Positions 1-8,277 of a stretch of DNA of 22,814 nt are shown here, piece after piece. The notes beneath the pieces were generated by a model. It made no database searches and was not told where the DNA came from. It worked only from the letters and a program-made list of their open reading frames with translations. A program made the position numbers and the translations under genes. The stretch's first letter is position 1, and every line of letters starts with the position of its first letter. Origin of the DNA: DATDCV01 sp036524155 (GTDB taxonomy: Bacteria > Verrucomicrobiota > Verrucomicrobiia > Limisphaerales > UBA8199); contig DATDCV010000584.1 of assembly GCA_036524155.1 (NCBI GenBank), positions 1 through 22,814 on the forward strand. Direction: 5' to 3'.

Positions 1-355
1 GGCCCCCGAGAGTCAGAGCGCGGCAAAGGCGGCCTGCGATTCCGGCCTGTAGCAAATCGCTGAACTGAGGTGCCAGCACAATCTGGGGACGGAACCGGAA
101 AAACGCCGACACGAGGCGCGCCAGCATAAACATGGGCCGGTTCTGCCTGTAAATCTGCACGAGGGGAATCCCCAACCGGCGCAAGACCGTTTCGTAATGT
201 CCTCCCTCGCCCAGGTAAAAGACTCGCACGTCCGTTCCAGCCTCGAATAGCGCCCGTGCCATGTAGACGGTCTGCTTCTCGGCGCCCGCCAACTTCAAGC
301 TGCTGGCCACGACCGCTGCACGGGGCAAGTCCAGTGTGTGCCGCATTGTGTTCAT
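1..355 (-). CDS. Glycosyltransferase, N-terminal fragment (cut by left window edge)
   Basis: The first 118 residues of a protein running off the left edge. After MNTMRHTLDLPRA comes VVASSLKLAGAEKQTVYMAR, then DVRVFYLGEGG and LRRLGIPLVQI. This is the opening of a GT-B, GT4-type glycosyltransferase: a first Rossmann strand, the 'GGAE'-like acceptor loop (here LAGAEKQ), and a helix followed by a strand. The family transfers a sugar from a nucleotide-sugar onto a lipid-linked oligosaccharide at the cytoplasmic face of the membrane. The start is ATG at 355; a second in-frame ATG three codons later is possible. It lies 40 bp downstream of the acyltransferase gene on the same strand, so it probably belongs to the same operon and may begin the glycosyltransferase block. 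The catalytic C-terminal half (E-x7-E region) is outside the window, so donor and acceptor cannot be guessed. Confidence 0.8.
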   Translation of the reverse strand, partial: MNTMRHTLDLPRAAVVASSLKLAGAEKQTVYMARALFEAGTDVRVFYLGEGGHYETVLRRLGIPLVQIYRQNRPMFMLARLVSAFFRFRPQIVLAPQFSDLLQAGIAGRLCRALTLGG

Positions 356-395
356 TCTTGTGCTCGGCCTTCGGTTCACAGGCCATCCCGGAAAA

Positions 396-1994
396 CTAAA
401 ACTGGAAGTAAATGAACGGATTGCTGTTCAAGGGGGCGAAAAACAGCGTCACCAACACCAGCAGGGTCACCGCGTATGCTCCGATTGCGGTCACTCTCGC
501 AGGGACCATCCATGCGCCCGAGAGTCCATGAGCCTGGATTTCGACTCCCATCCAGCCAAGCAACTTATCCATCGGGCTGAAGCGCTCACTCGGCTCGACT
601 TGCGAGCCTCCAGAATCCGAACGGCCAAAGCGGGTGGCCCGTACTTCAGGTTCCAGCTCGATCTTTCGTATAACAGCCGTCTGCACCTGCGCGGCGCCCA
701 GGCGCTTCTCGATGCACCAGCCGATCGCATGGCCGAGGAGACAAAGGCCGAGGCACCGGAAAAGCCAGACCGGCAACCAGTGATAGTGCCCCGCTCCAAT
801 TCCCACCATCGCTTTCATGAGCACGAGCGTATCGCCAAAGCTGTGGCTCCGGAATGGCACCCAGCAAATCATCACAAAGAGTAATGTCACCAGCCAGGCT
901 AACGGTTTAGCGCCGGCCCAACTGCGGCCTTGCCAGCCGACGCGCTCGCGAAACCGGGTCCAGAGTTTGTGCGCGGCCAGCGCCGTGCCATGCAGTCCGC
1001 CCCAAAGCACAAAATTCCAACTCGCTCCGTGCCAAAGCCCGCCCAGCAACATCGTCAGCAGCAGGTTCCGATATGTCAGCAGCGTCCCGTGCCGGTTGCC
1101 GCCCAGCGGAATATAGAGGTAATCTCTGAGCCAGGCGCTTAAGGTCATATGCCAGCGGTGCCAGAACTCCACGATGTTCAAGCTCAGATACGGCATCCTG
1201 AAGTTCTCCGGCAGGTCGTAGCCGATCATTCGAGCGCTCCCGATTGCCATATCCGAGTATCCGGAAAAGTCGCAATAAATCTGGAGCGTGTAGGCGGCCA
1301 CGCCGCACCAGACAGTCGCGGTGTCGAAAGCGCCGGCCTGCCCAAATACGGTGTCGGCAACCTCCGCCATGCGGTCGGCAATCAACATCTTTTTTGCCAA
1401 CCCGAGCAGGAACAGGCTCGCCCCCGCGACCAGACGGCGACCGGTTGGCCCGATACGCCGCCCCATTTGCGGGAGGAACACCGAAGCCCGCACAATCGGG
1501 CCCGCAATCAGTTCCGGGAAAAAGGTGACAAAAGTGGCGTAATCCAGCCAGGAACGGCACGGCTTGATGTGGCCGCGGAACACATCAATCGTGTAGCTCA
1601 TTGTTTTGAACGTGTAAAAGCTGATGCCCGCCGGCAGCAACACGTCCAGCCGCGGCACGGTCAGGCCAAAGCTCGCCGTCAACGCGTTGAAGTTCTCGAT
1701 AAAGAAGTTGCAGTACTTGAAATATCCGAGGATGCCCAGGTTTGAGGTAATGCTGACCAGCAGCCACCCCTTTCTCGCTCGCGGCGAGGCGCTCGCCTCA
1801 ATCCGTCCCGCTGCACAGTAATCAATAACGCTAATCGCCAGCAGGAGCCCCAGGTATCGCCAATCCCATGCCGCGTAAAAGAAACATGAGGCCGCCGCGA
1901 GGCAGCGCTTTTTGACCTCCCGCCCCGGCACCAGCCCTAATAGGAAGAGCGTGCCGGCCAGGAATATCAGGTAACGTGAACTCGTGAAGATCAC
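396..1994 (-). CDS. MBOAT-family membrane O-acyltransferase (AlgI-like)
   Basis: A polytopic membrane protein of about 532 residues that fits the AlgI/PatA/DltB group, which moves acyl (often acetyl) groups across the inner membrane for attachment to polysaccharides. Family blocks in order: YFKYCNFF (about 91), GISFYTFKTMSYTIDVFRG (about 123), FFPELIAGPIVR (about 158), DFSGYSDMAIG (about 242), WHRWHMTLSAWLRDYLYIPL (about 278) and LGGLWHGASWNFVLWGGLHG. The last holds the invariant histidine, at about 322. I chose the GTG at 1994. Its GTGA overlaps the TGA of the upstream SGNH gene by 4 bp, it has a GGGGGT ribosome-binding stretch just upstream, and it puts the first hydrophobic helix at the N-terminus as in AlgI. 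An in-frame ATG at 2018 would add eight residues. A non-conserved charged stretch near residues 440-475 separates the core from two last hydrophobic segments. Coupled translation with the SGNH gene implies a two-protein acyl-transfer machine. Confidence 0.93.
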   Translation of the reverse strand: MIFTSSRYLIFLAGTLFLLGLVPGREVKKRCLAAASCFFYAAWDWRYLGLLLAISVIDYCAAGRIEASASPRARKGWLLVSITSNLGILGYFKYCNFFIENFNALTASFGLTVPRLDVLLPAGISFYTFKTMSYTIDVFRGHIKPCRSWLDYATFVTFFPELIAGPIVRASVFLPQMGRRIGPTGRRLVAGASLFLLGLAKKMLIADRMAEVADTVFGQAGAFDTATVWCGVAAYTLQIYCDFSGYSDMAIGSARMIGYDLPENFRMPYLSLNIVEFWHRWHMTLSAWLRDYLYIPLGGNRHGTLLTYRNLLLTMLLGGLWHGASWNFVLWGGLHGTALAAHKLWTRFRERVGWQGRSWAGAKPLAWLVTLLFVMICWVPFRSHSFGDTLVLMKAMVGIGAGHYHWLPVWLFRCLGLCLLGHAIGWCIEKRLGAAQVQTAVIRKIELEPEVRATRFGRSDSGGSQVEPSERFSPMDKLLGWMGVEIQAHGLSGAWMVPARVTAIGAYAVTLLVLVTLFFAPLNSNPFIYFQF

Positions 1995-3313
1995 CGATGG
2001 ACCCCCAATCTCTGGCACTCCTCAGCCAGCAGTTCGGCCGCCGCCCGATGCCCGTAGCGGTTCCAGTGACCCCAATTGAAACGTGTGTTGCCGAACCCGT
2101 AAGGGGCCTGGCCGGCCGCCGCAAGTTCGGGAAACTTCTCGCGTAACGAAACAAAACGCACCCCATATTTCAGCGCCAGCCCATGTAACGCCTTTTCGAT
2201 CTCCGCCTCCTTGGTCGGATCAGCCGGGTCGAATTTTGCCAGATAAAGCAGCGTGAGCCGCCTTTCATAAGCTTCAGCCAACAGCTTCATCTCGTTGCCC
2301 AGCGGGTAACCCCCAATTATGTCCCTCGGCAGTCCTGCCTCGCCCGGTTTCCCAGCAGCGGCACGAAACCACGGCTGCTGCTGGTCCTCAATCCAGGCTT
2401 CTATGGCCGACTTCCTGAGATAAGCGAAGGTCACCAGCGGAAACAAAAACGGGCATTCTTCGCTCGTCACTGTGCTTAACCATCCCGGTTTCTGAAAGGG
2501 CAAGGAGACCACTTCAAGAGACCCTGGCATGTGAGCCGACGCACCGGCGGCATCCTGCGCTCCCGGTGTCGCGACGCGCGCCGCATCATTGCCCCCCTCG
2601 AAATACGCATATCCGCCTTCCTTCTTCGCCCAGGCATCCGCCTGAAAGTCGCCCGCAGTGACTGGAATGATGACCCAGGCCGGCGTGAAGAGGCGCTTAA
2701 AGGTGGGCGCACCGGCCACGTAATCCGCCACCGAGCATCCAGCGCGACCCACCGCTAGAACCGGAATTCCTCCCAGCCGCTGCTCCAGAAGGTGGGCAAA
2801 ATGTTCCTCATCCCGGACCTGAATCGCCTCCGTGTAAGAGTCGCCCAGGATCAGCACCGGTTTCTCGTCCCCGGACGGGAGCGAAGCGCGGCGGACACAA
2901 TTTGAGGTCCACACGCCTGAGCCGTTGCCCTCGATCTGCTGGCGGAATTGCTTGCCCGGCGCGTGCACTTCTCCAAATACGGAATTGGGCGCCACCGGCA
3001 GGTTGTACATCCGAATCGCAACCAGGTTCATCGTCAGCCCCGCCATGCCCAGACCCAGGGCTACTTTGCCAACGACGAGTGCGCGCTTCACGATGACCGC
3101 CCGTGCAGTCGCGCCCGCTCCCGGGGAAAATTTCCGGCCATTGCGCGGCGGAGGAGACGAATCGAGGCTTTCGCCATTCGCGTTCGGGCCCGGCAGCACG
3201 CTTTCGCCGGGCGACCGGCTCCGGTGATGTCGTGGCATAACCCTCGGAGCCTGCGCGGGCTGCAGCGAAGGTCTGGCCGACGTCAACCGGGGAACGCGGA
3301 CTTCAGGTTTCAT
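1991..3313 (-). CDS. SGNH/GDSL-type hydrolase-like protein (AlgX/AlgJ-like partner of MBOAT)
   Basis: About 440 residues. An Arg/Pro/Ser-rich N-terminal tail of some 75 residues is followed by one membrane helix (about 78-101, VVGKVALGLGMAGLTMNLVA) and a periplasmic SGNH fold. The nucleophile block is VLILGDSYTEA, with the serine near 159. The C-terminal block is NWGHWNRYGH, with histidines near 416 and 422. The start is ATG at 3313, preceded by GGGAGAG at good spacing; an upstream in-frame ATG at 3376 would overlap the polymerase gene and has no comparable ribosome-binding site. Partners of this kind (AlgX, AlgJ, PatB) take the acyl group delivered by the MBOAT protein and place it on the polymer. 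Relative to the usual D-G-H-W-N end block, the residue two before His is Trp, not Asp, and the nearest polar residue is Asn 413. Either the triad is altered or the acid lies elsewhere. The fold call is firmer than the substrate. Confidence 0.85.
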   Translation of the reverse strand: MKPEVRVPRLTSARPSLQPAQAPRVMPRHHRSRSPGESVLPGPNANGESLDSSPPPRNGRKFSPGAGATARAVIVKRALVVGKVALGLGMAGLTMNLVAIRMYNLPVAPNSVFGEVHAPGKQFRQQIEGNGSGVWTSNCVRRASLPSGDEKPVLILGDSYTEAIQVRDEEHFAHLLEQRLGGIPVLAVGRAGCSVADYVAGAPTFKRLFTPAWVIIPVTAGDFQADAWAKKEGGYAYFEGGNDAARVATPGAQDAAGASAHMPGSLEVVSLPFQKPGWLSTVTSEECPFLFPLVTFAYLRKSAIEAWIEDQQQPWFRAAAGKPGEAGLPRDIIGGYPLGNEMKLLAEAYERRLTLLYLAKFDPADPTKEAEIEKALHGLALKYGVRFVSLREKFPELAAAGQAPYGFGNTRFNWGHWNRYGHRAAAELLAEECQRLGVHR

Positions 3314-3336
3314 CTCACAACTCTCCCAATGCGATC

Positions 3337-4629
3337 TCACACTGCCCCGGCCAGCGCAAAGGCGAGCGTAAACCAAAAGGCCTCATGCGAAGTGGGATTA
3401 CTCAGGAAAATGCCCGAGACGAAGAACGGGAGAAAAAGAGCCAGTGGCAAAAACCCACAGGCCTTAAGACGCGCCCTCCACGCCGCAGCCAAGGCTGCGC
3501 AGGGGCCGGCCGAAAAGACCAGGAAACCGATCACCCCGGTCTCGACCAGGAGCAGCAACACCAGGTTGTGAGAGGCGATTGTTCTTTGTTCCCGGATTAA
3601 GTAAGGCATGGCCCGGCGGGTTAATTCGGGGCTATATTGATCCGGGCCGGAACCGTGAATGGGACTCCGCAGGAACATCTCCCACAACACAGGTGCCATC
3701 CTGGCGCGAGGGTTGTCCTGGCCGATATTATGAGGGTCGATATCCTGGAACCGTTCCATGACCGTAGGCACCTGCCAAACGGCTACGGCCAGGATCGCAC
3801 CAGTCAGGACTAAAGCGGCGTAGCGCCGGAGCCGGGGGGAGAACGATTCCGCCTGGAACAGCAGCACGGCAATCCCAATGGCGACCATTATAAAAGCGGT
3901 ACGGGAACCGGTCTTGGCCATCGCCAGACCCAGCAACGCAATCACCGGGAAGAACAATAGGCGGCGGCTCAGTTTCGCCTCTTTGAGCATGCCGAGCCCG
4001 ATCAGAATGATAATCGCTACCGCGTAGGTGGCTCCGACCAGGTTCGCGTTCTGGCCGAAGACAGTGGTGCGGACTTCTTCGATGTCATTATCCACCGCGG
4101 TCACGCCGATCCCCAGGAGGTGGAGCACTGCGCACAGCGAGCAACTTCCCACCAGCGCCCACAGGCCGCGGCGACCCATTTTGGGAAATTGCAGCAGGTT
4201 GTACATAATCCAAACCCACGGAAGCGAAAACTGGAGCCAATTCAATGTGCTCGGCCACCACGATGCCGACAATTCCGGAGAGAACCACAGGCCGCTGAGA
4301 ATTCGAATTACGCAGTAGGCGCCCACCCACAACAGCGCCACTGGAACCCGCCGCAGACACACGCGCGGCTGAGAAAACACCGCGCAAAGGAGCAGCAACT
4401 GCACGCAGCGGATGATCCCCAGCCGCTCCCCTGTGCCGGGGATATACAGCCGCATGAACGGGATCGCGAAAACTGACGCGTAAAACGCCAGACGCACCAG
4501 CGCGTTAGGCCCTGCCAGGGCGTTGGCCCGGGCCCGGAACTGCCGGGCGACAGCGCCGGCGGACAGCGGTGCCTGCGTGCCCGCGAGCGCCGTCAACTGC
4601 GCGCGTTGCTGGAGGGCTAGGGCTGGCAT
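3337..4629 (-). CDS. O-antigen polymerase/ligase-like membrane protein (Wzy_C type)
   Basis: 430 residues with about ten to twelve hydrophobic helices. It matches the Wzy/WaaL family, which joins lipid-linked repeat units or transfers glycan at the periplasmic face of the inner membrane. Visible family marks are the loop segment GQNANLVGATYAVAIIIL, the KTGSRTAFIMVAIGIAVLLF segment with its conserved S-R-T, a large periplasmic loop (about 285-345, including GSGPDQYSPEL), and IASHNLVLLLLVETGVIGFL, the usual H-N-x(5-7)-E-x-G signature after the loop. It follows the amidotransferase gene with a 13-bp overlap (its ATG at 4629, the upstream TAG at 4619-4617). Beside Wzx- and Wzc-like genes the best reading is the repeat-unit polymerase. 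Sequence alone does not separate polymerase from ligase. Confidence 0.87.
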   Translation of the reverse strand: MPALALQQRAQLTALAGTQAPLSAGAVARQFRARANALAGPNALVRLAFYASVFAIPFMRLYIPGTGERLGIIRCVQLLLLCAVFSQPRVCLRRVPVALLWVGAYCVIRILSGLWFSPELSASWWPSTLNWLQFSLPWVWIMYNLLQFPKMGRRGLWALVGSCSLCAVLHLLGIGVTAVDNDIEEVRTTVFGQNANLVGATYAVAIIILIGLGMLKEAKLSRRLLFFPVIALLGLAMAKTGSRTAFIMVAIGIAVLLFQAESFSPRLRRYAALVLTGAILAVAVWQVPTVMERFQDIDPHNIGQDNPRARMAPVLWEMFLRSPIHGSGPDQYSPELTRRAMPYLIREQRTIASHNLVLLLLVETGVIGFLVFSAGPCAALAAAWRARLKACGFLPLALFLPFFVSGIFLSNPTSHEAFWFTLAFALAGAV

Positions 4630-6629
4630 ACGTCCATCCGGGCAGCGGATTCGTGGACCGCGGCAGCGGTTTGCCCGGTGCGAGGCGGATCAAGCTTCTG
4701 GCTCTCGCACCAGGCCTGAAACATCAGCACGTGCCACAGAGCCGGGCTGTGATCTCGTGTTCCCGCCACGTGCTCGCGCCATTTCTCGCTCACGGTCAAC
4801 TCGTCGAAGAAGCCTTCCTCACGCAGCCGCCGCCTCGATAGCAAATCCTCAGCCCAGCCACGGAGGGGGCCCCGCAGCCACTCCCCGATCGGCACACCGA
4901 AGCCCTGCTTGGGGCGCTCGACCAGCGCCGGGGGGACACTCCGGTAGAGCACCTGCCGCAGCAGCCACTTGCCACGACCATGCCTTTGCTTCAGGGCCTT
5001 GGGCAGGCTCCAGGCGAATTCAACAACCCGGTGATCCAGAAGCGGGATCCGCGTCTCGAGGCTCACCGACATGGCGGCCCGATCCACTTTCACCAGAATG
5101 TCGTCTGTAAGGTAGGAGACAAAATCCAGGGACATCATGCGGTGCAAAAAATCGGGCGTGTTCCGCCAGGAGACTGCGTCTTCGAACCTGGTTGGCGGCT
5201 CCTGCTTGAGCCCGAGCCACGCCGCGGCGTCACGATTTGGCGACATCATCAGCCGGTATAGCTGTCTCTCGTCGCTGACCTGCGCGAGCCGCGATACGTT
5301 CGTGACCCGCCCCAAAAAAGAAGGTGCGGCACCGCCTCCCCAACCGAGTCCGGCCCCCAAAGCGGCCAAATAACCCACGCCGCGCGCGACTTGGCGTCGC
5401 AGTGACCTGGGAACACGTCCGATCACCTGCCAGAGGCGCTGGGCTTTCCGGTAGTCCTCGTAGCCGCCGAAAAGCTCGTCACCGGCGTCGCCCGAAAGGC
5501 TGACCGTAACCTGCGAACGCGCCAGTTCGCAGAGCAGCACCGTTGGGATTTGCGACGGATCGGCAAACGGTTCGTCGTAAATGACCGGCAATCGGGAGAT
5601 GACCTGGCGGAGTTCGGATGCCTGCACGTAGAGCTCCGTGTGATCGGTTCCCAGGTGCCGTGCGATGGCGCGGGCGAAAGGAGCCTCGTCAAACCGGTTC
5701 TGGTCGAACCCAATGGTGAACGTCTTGATCGGTCGCCGGCTTTGAGCCTGCATCAAGGCGACGATAAGCGACGAGTCGATCCCCCCAGACAGGAACGCAC
5801 CAAGAGGAACATCGGCCACCATTTGGTCACGCACGGTGTTAACCAGCAATGCGCGCAACTGCTCGGCCGCCTCGCCATCAGTGCCGTTGAAGGGGCGGGC
5901 GGCGCTGCGCTCGACAGCGGCGGCCAGCGACCAGTAGGGCTCGGGAGCAACCGGAGCGCGGGACTGGAGCTGCGCCTCGTTCAGGCTCAGCACGCAACCC
6001 GGCGTCAGCTTGCGCAGACCCTCATAAATGCAGGCGGGCTCCGGAATGTACCCGTAGCGGGTGAGCATGGCGACGGAGCCGCGGTCGATGCGTGCCCGCC
6101 AACACGGGTGGGCGCGCATCGCTTTCAACTCAGAGCCAAATACAAAAACACCCCCGGTCCATCCGTAATATAATGGTTTTTCGCCCGCGCGGTCGCGGGC
6201 CAGGTGCAACGAGCGCGTTTGTCGGTCCCATAGCGCGAGGGCGAACATGCCCACGCACCGTTTCAAGGTTGAATTGACTCCCCACTCGCCAAACGCCGCC
6301 AGCAACACTTCGGTGTCCGAATGGCCGCGAAAGGCGCGGCCGCGCGTCTCCAACTCGCGTCGCAACTCCCGGAAATTGTAGATCTCACCGTTAAACACCA
6401 AGACATGCCGGCCGTCCGGGGAAAGCATCGGCTGGTGCCCTTCGCTGCTCAAATCCAGGATCGCCAGTCGGCGGTGGCTCAACGCCAGGCCGGCCCGGGC
6501 ATCAGCCCATGCCCCCTGGTCATCGGGGCCGCGATGCCGCAACGCGCTCGCCATGCCGAGGGCGATCTCCTCCGACTCCAGCGCGTCGGCTCGTCGGCGG
6601 GGATCCCAGAATCCAGAAATGCCACACAT
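4617..6629 (-). CDS. asnB: Glutamine-hydrolysing asparagine synthase-like amidotransferase
   Basis: 670 residues with a textbook two-domain layout. The N-terminal class II glutaminase begins MCGISGFW, so Cys2 is the nucleophile; it continues with ALRHRGPDDQG (about 29), SHRRLAILDLS (about 51), VFNGEIYNFRELR (about 78) and GHSDTEVLL (about 102). The C-terminal ATP-pyrophosphatase domain has FLSGGIDSSLIVALM with its P-loop at about 281-287, and SLSGDAGDELFGGYEDY. The family hydrolyses glutamine, channels ammonia, and amidates an AMP-activated carboxylate. In polysaccharide clusters, including exosortase-A-associated ones, such paralogues are thought to amidate a sugar acid or a lipid/peptide group rather than to make free asparagine. 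Sixteen base pairs separate it from the deacetylase gene and its end overlaps the polymerase gene. Family identity is near certain; the substrate is unknown. Confidence 0.95.
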   Translation of the reverse strand: MCGISGFWDPRRRADALESEEIALGMASALRHRGPDDQGAWADARAGLALSHRRLAILDLSSEGHQPMLSPDGRHVLVFNGEIYNFRELRRELETRGRAFRGHSDTEVLLAAFGEWGVNSTLKRCVGMFALALWDRQTRSLHLARDRAGEKPLYYGWTGGVFVFGSELKAMRAHPCWRARIDRGSVAMLTRYGYIPEPACIYEGLRKLTPGCVLSLNEAQLQSRAPVAPEPYWSLAAAVERSAARPFNGTDGEAAEQLRALLVNTVRDQMVADVPLGAFLSGGIDSSLIVALMQAQSRRPIKTFTIGFDQNRFDEAPFARAIARHLGTDHTELYVQASELRQVISRLPVIYDEPFADPSQIPTVLLCELARSQVTVSLSGDAGDELFGGYEDYRKAQRLWQVIGRVPRSLRRQVARGVGYLAALGAGLGWGGGAAPSFLGRVTNVSRLAQVSDERQLYRLMMSPNRDAAAWLGLKQEPPTRFEDAVSWRNTPDFLHRMMSLDFVSYLTDDILVKVDRAAMSVSLETRIPLLDHRVVEFAWSLPKALKQRHGRGKWLLRQVLYRSVPPALVERPKQGFGVPIGEWLRGPLRGWAEDLLSRRRLREEGFFDELTVSEKWREHVAGTRDHSPALWHVLMFQAWCESQKLDPPRTGQTAAAVHESAARMDVCQP

Positions 6630-6645
6630 AAGGCTGCCGCGACAA

Positions 6646-7476
6646 TTACCTGGCCTCGAGCCCCGGAGGGCTGCTCCAGGGGAAGGGCGCGGCCGCCAGG
6701 AGCGATTTTCGCCAGCTCCACAGCTTTAACTGCACCCGCACCAGGAAAGGCGAAAGCCGCGGACTGGCGCAGAGAAACCACGACCATCGCGAACGGCGCC
6801 CCTGCCATTGCTTCGCCACTTCTTCCAGCGAGCCGATCTGCACCCCGTACGTGTCCAAATCCTCCCGGAATTGCTGCATATCCTGCGCCTTCCATTGATT
6901 GTGGTGATAGCAGACAGTCCAAACGCCCGGCGGCGCCGGCCGGAAGCTAAAAAGCTGTTGCCCAATCCAGAACAGGTTCCGCCGACAGACGAACGGAAAC
7001 TTGAAATTCCCGTCGGATATCATCGAGAGACCGAATCGGGCAAGGAGTTCGACGGTGGTCGCGTCGAATGAGTTGCTCGGCGCAATCCACACGCGTGACT
7101 TGAGGCCATGTCGCTCGAAGATCTCAATGCCGCGGCGCAGTTTTTCCTCCTGTTCGGCGGCCGGAACGCCGGCGAACTCGGACTTCTTTCGAACAGTCAC
7201 CACGCCCGGATGGCACGTCACGTAGCGGTGTTGATATCCGTGCAAGGCGATGGTCCAGCCACGTGCCTCCCACTTCCGCACTCGCTCCCAGAAGTCCTCG
7301 ACCGCAGGCTCGACGCGCAGCACCGGGTCCTGGTTGTCCGGAACGACGGCCAGGATGGGCTTGAGGTTTCTGGCAACGAACGCCTCTTCGATTTCCGACC
7401 AGACCTTCCAGTTCATGGTCGGACAAAGGTCATCGAAGCGCAGGAGATATATTGCGCTCTTCAGCTTGTGTTCCAT
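6646..7476 (-). CDS. DUF2334-like polysaccharide deacetylase family protein
   Basis: About 276 residues. The N-terminal strand YLLRFDDLCPTMNW carries the D-D pair (15-16) typical of DUF2334 deacetylase-fold proteins. It is followed by a PDNQDP turn (about 46), ALHGYQHRYV with histidines at about 79 and 83, and VWIAPSNSFD (about 129), where the family has its A-P-x-x-x-x-D motif. Asp plus two His would bind the catalytic metal. The expected reaction is removal of N- or O-acetyl groups from a glycan. There is no signal peptide, so it may act on a cytoplasmic lipid-linked intermediate. The start is ATG at 7476, preceded by a near-perfect AAGGAGAC at ideal spacing; a longer in-frame start at 7551 lies deep in the upstream gene. 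The 5' end overlaps FemAB paralogue A by 47 bp. The C-terminal about 45 residues are Trp- and Arg-rich and do not look like the family core. Confidence 0.85.
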   Translation of the reverse strand: MEHKLKSAIYLLRFDDLCPTMNWKVWSEIEEAFVARNLKPILAVVPDNQDPVLRVEPAVEDFWERVRKWEARGWTIALHGYQHRYVTCHPGVVTVRKKSEFAGVPAAEQEEKLRRGIEIFERHGLKSRVWIAPSNSFDATTVELLARFGLSMISDGNFKFPFVCRRNLFWIGQQLFSFRPAPPGVWTVCYHHNQWKAQDMQQFREDLDTYGVQIGSLEEVAKQWQGRRSRWSWFLCASPRLSPFLVRVQLKLWSWRKSLLAAAPFPWSSPPGLEAR

Positions 7477-8272
7477 GAATTGTCTCCTTGGATCTCGAGG
7501 AAGTCCGCGCGCGCATTTGCCGGCACCGATCCAGCATCCGCGCCGCCGCAAGCAGGACCCGGCCTTTGACGGTAACCGGCTGCTCGCAGTCGTACTCCCG
7601 GACCACCTTGCCGCCGAAGCTTCCCTTGAACGCGTTCATCCCGAGCAACCGGATGTCGGTCGAGCCCGTGTACCATCCGCCGAAATCGAAGCAGGGGATT
7701 CCTCGAGACTGATAGGCCAGGAAATTCTTCCAGTGGATAAAACAGTTGGCCCGACTGACCCCATTTCGCCAGGCGACGCTCGGAGCGGGCCGATAGGGAG
7801 AAATGGCGATCAACTGCCGGGCACGCCCCGGAGTCAGCAAAACGAGGTGATAGCCCAAAATCATCCCCGCCTTGTCCCGCGCGGCCCTCAGGTCCAACGC
7901 GCCGGCCTCGTTCATCCGGTCCAGCCAGGCACGCTCCAGCATCGGTGTTTTCTGCGCGACGGCGAACTCGTTCCACATCCCCTCGACCTCATCCATCAAC
8001 CGGTCGTCCTTCGGGTCGCAGTATTCCCATCGCAGTCCGTCCTTTTCCTGCGCTTCGGTGATCTTGCGCGCGGTTCTTTCGTCCAGTTCGGCGAACAACT
8101 CGGCGGGCGATTTCCGCAGGTCCACCACCCGCGTGTAGAAATGCTTCCACCGGGATCCTGCCAACGGGTTCGACCGCTGGCGATGGTAGACCCAATCCAC
8201 CCGGGCGTTTTTCGGTTCTTCATCAAACCAAACTTCGCCGCGAGTCAGGAAACGGGATCGATAAATGTACAT
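7430..8272 (-). CDS. FemAB/GNAT-type transferase, paralogue A
   Basis: 280 residues starting MYIYRSRFLTRGEVWFDEEP. The C-terminal half has FDFGGWYTGSTDIRLLGMN followed by FKGSFGGKVVREYDCEQ. A phenylalanine-Lys-x-x-F-Gly-Gly step of this kind is the hallmark of FemAB-like/Acetyltransf_6 proteins, which use aminoacyl-tRNA or acyl-CoA to acylate an amino or hydroxyl group. The middle contains DLRAARDKAGMILGYHLVLL, a GNAT-like strand-helix. It is clearly homologous along its whole length to the gene at 10048-10938, and the two flank the VOC and SUMF1-like genes. The start is ATG at 8272, with GAGGT a few bases upstream. It begins 5 bp after the SUMF1-like gene and its last 47 bp overlap the deacetylase start. 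Donor and acceptor are unknown. Confidence 0.85.
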   Translation of the reverse strand: MYIYRSRFLTRGEVWFDEEPKNARVDWVYHRQRSNPLAGSRWKHFYTRVVDLRKSPAELFAELDERTARKITEAQEKDGLRWEYCDPKDDRLMDEVEGMWNEFAVAQKTPMLERAWLDRMNEAGALDLRAARDKAGMILGYHLVLLTPGRARQLIAISPYRPAPSVAWRNGVSRANCFIHWKNFLAYQSRGIPCFDFGGWYTGSTDIRLLGMNAFKGSFGGKVVREYDCEQPVTVKGRVLLAAARMLDRCRQMRARTSSRSKETIHGTQAEERNISPALR

Positions 8273-8277
8273 ACACC

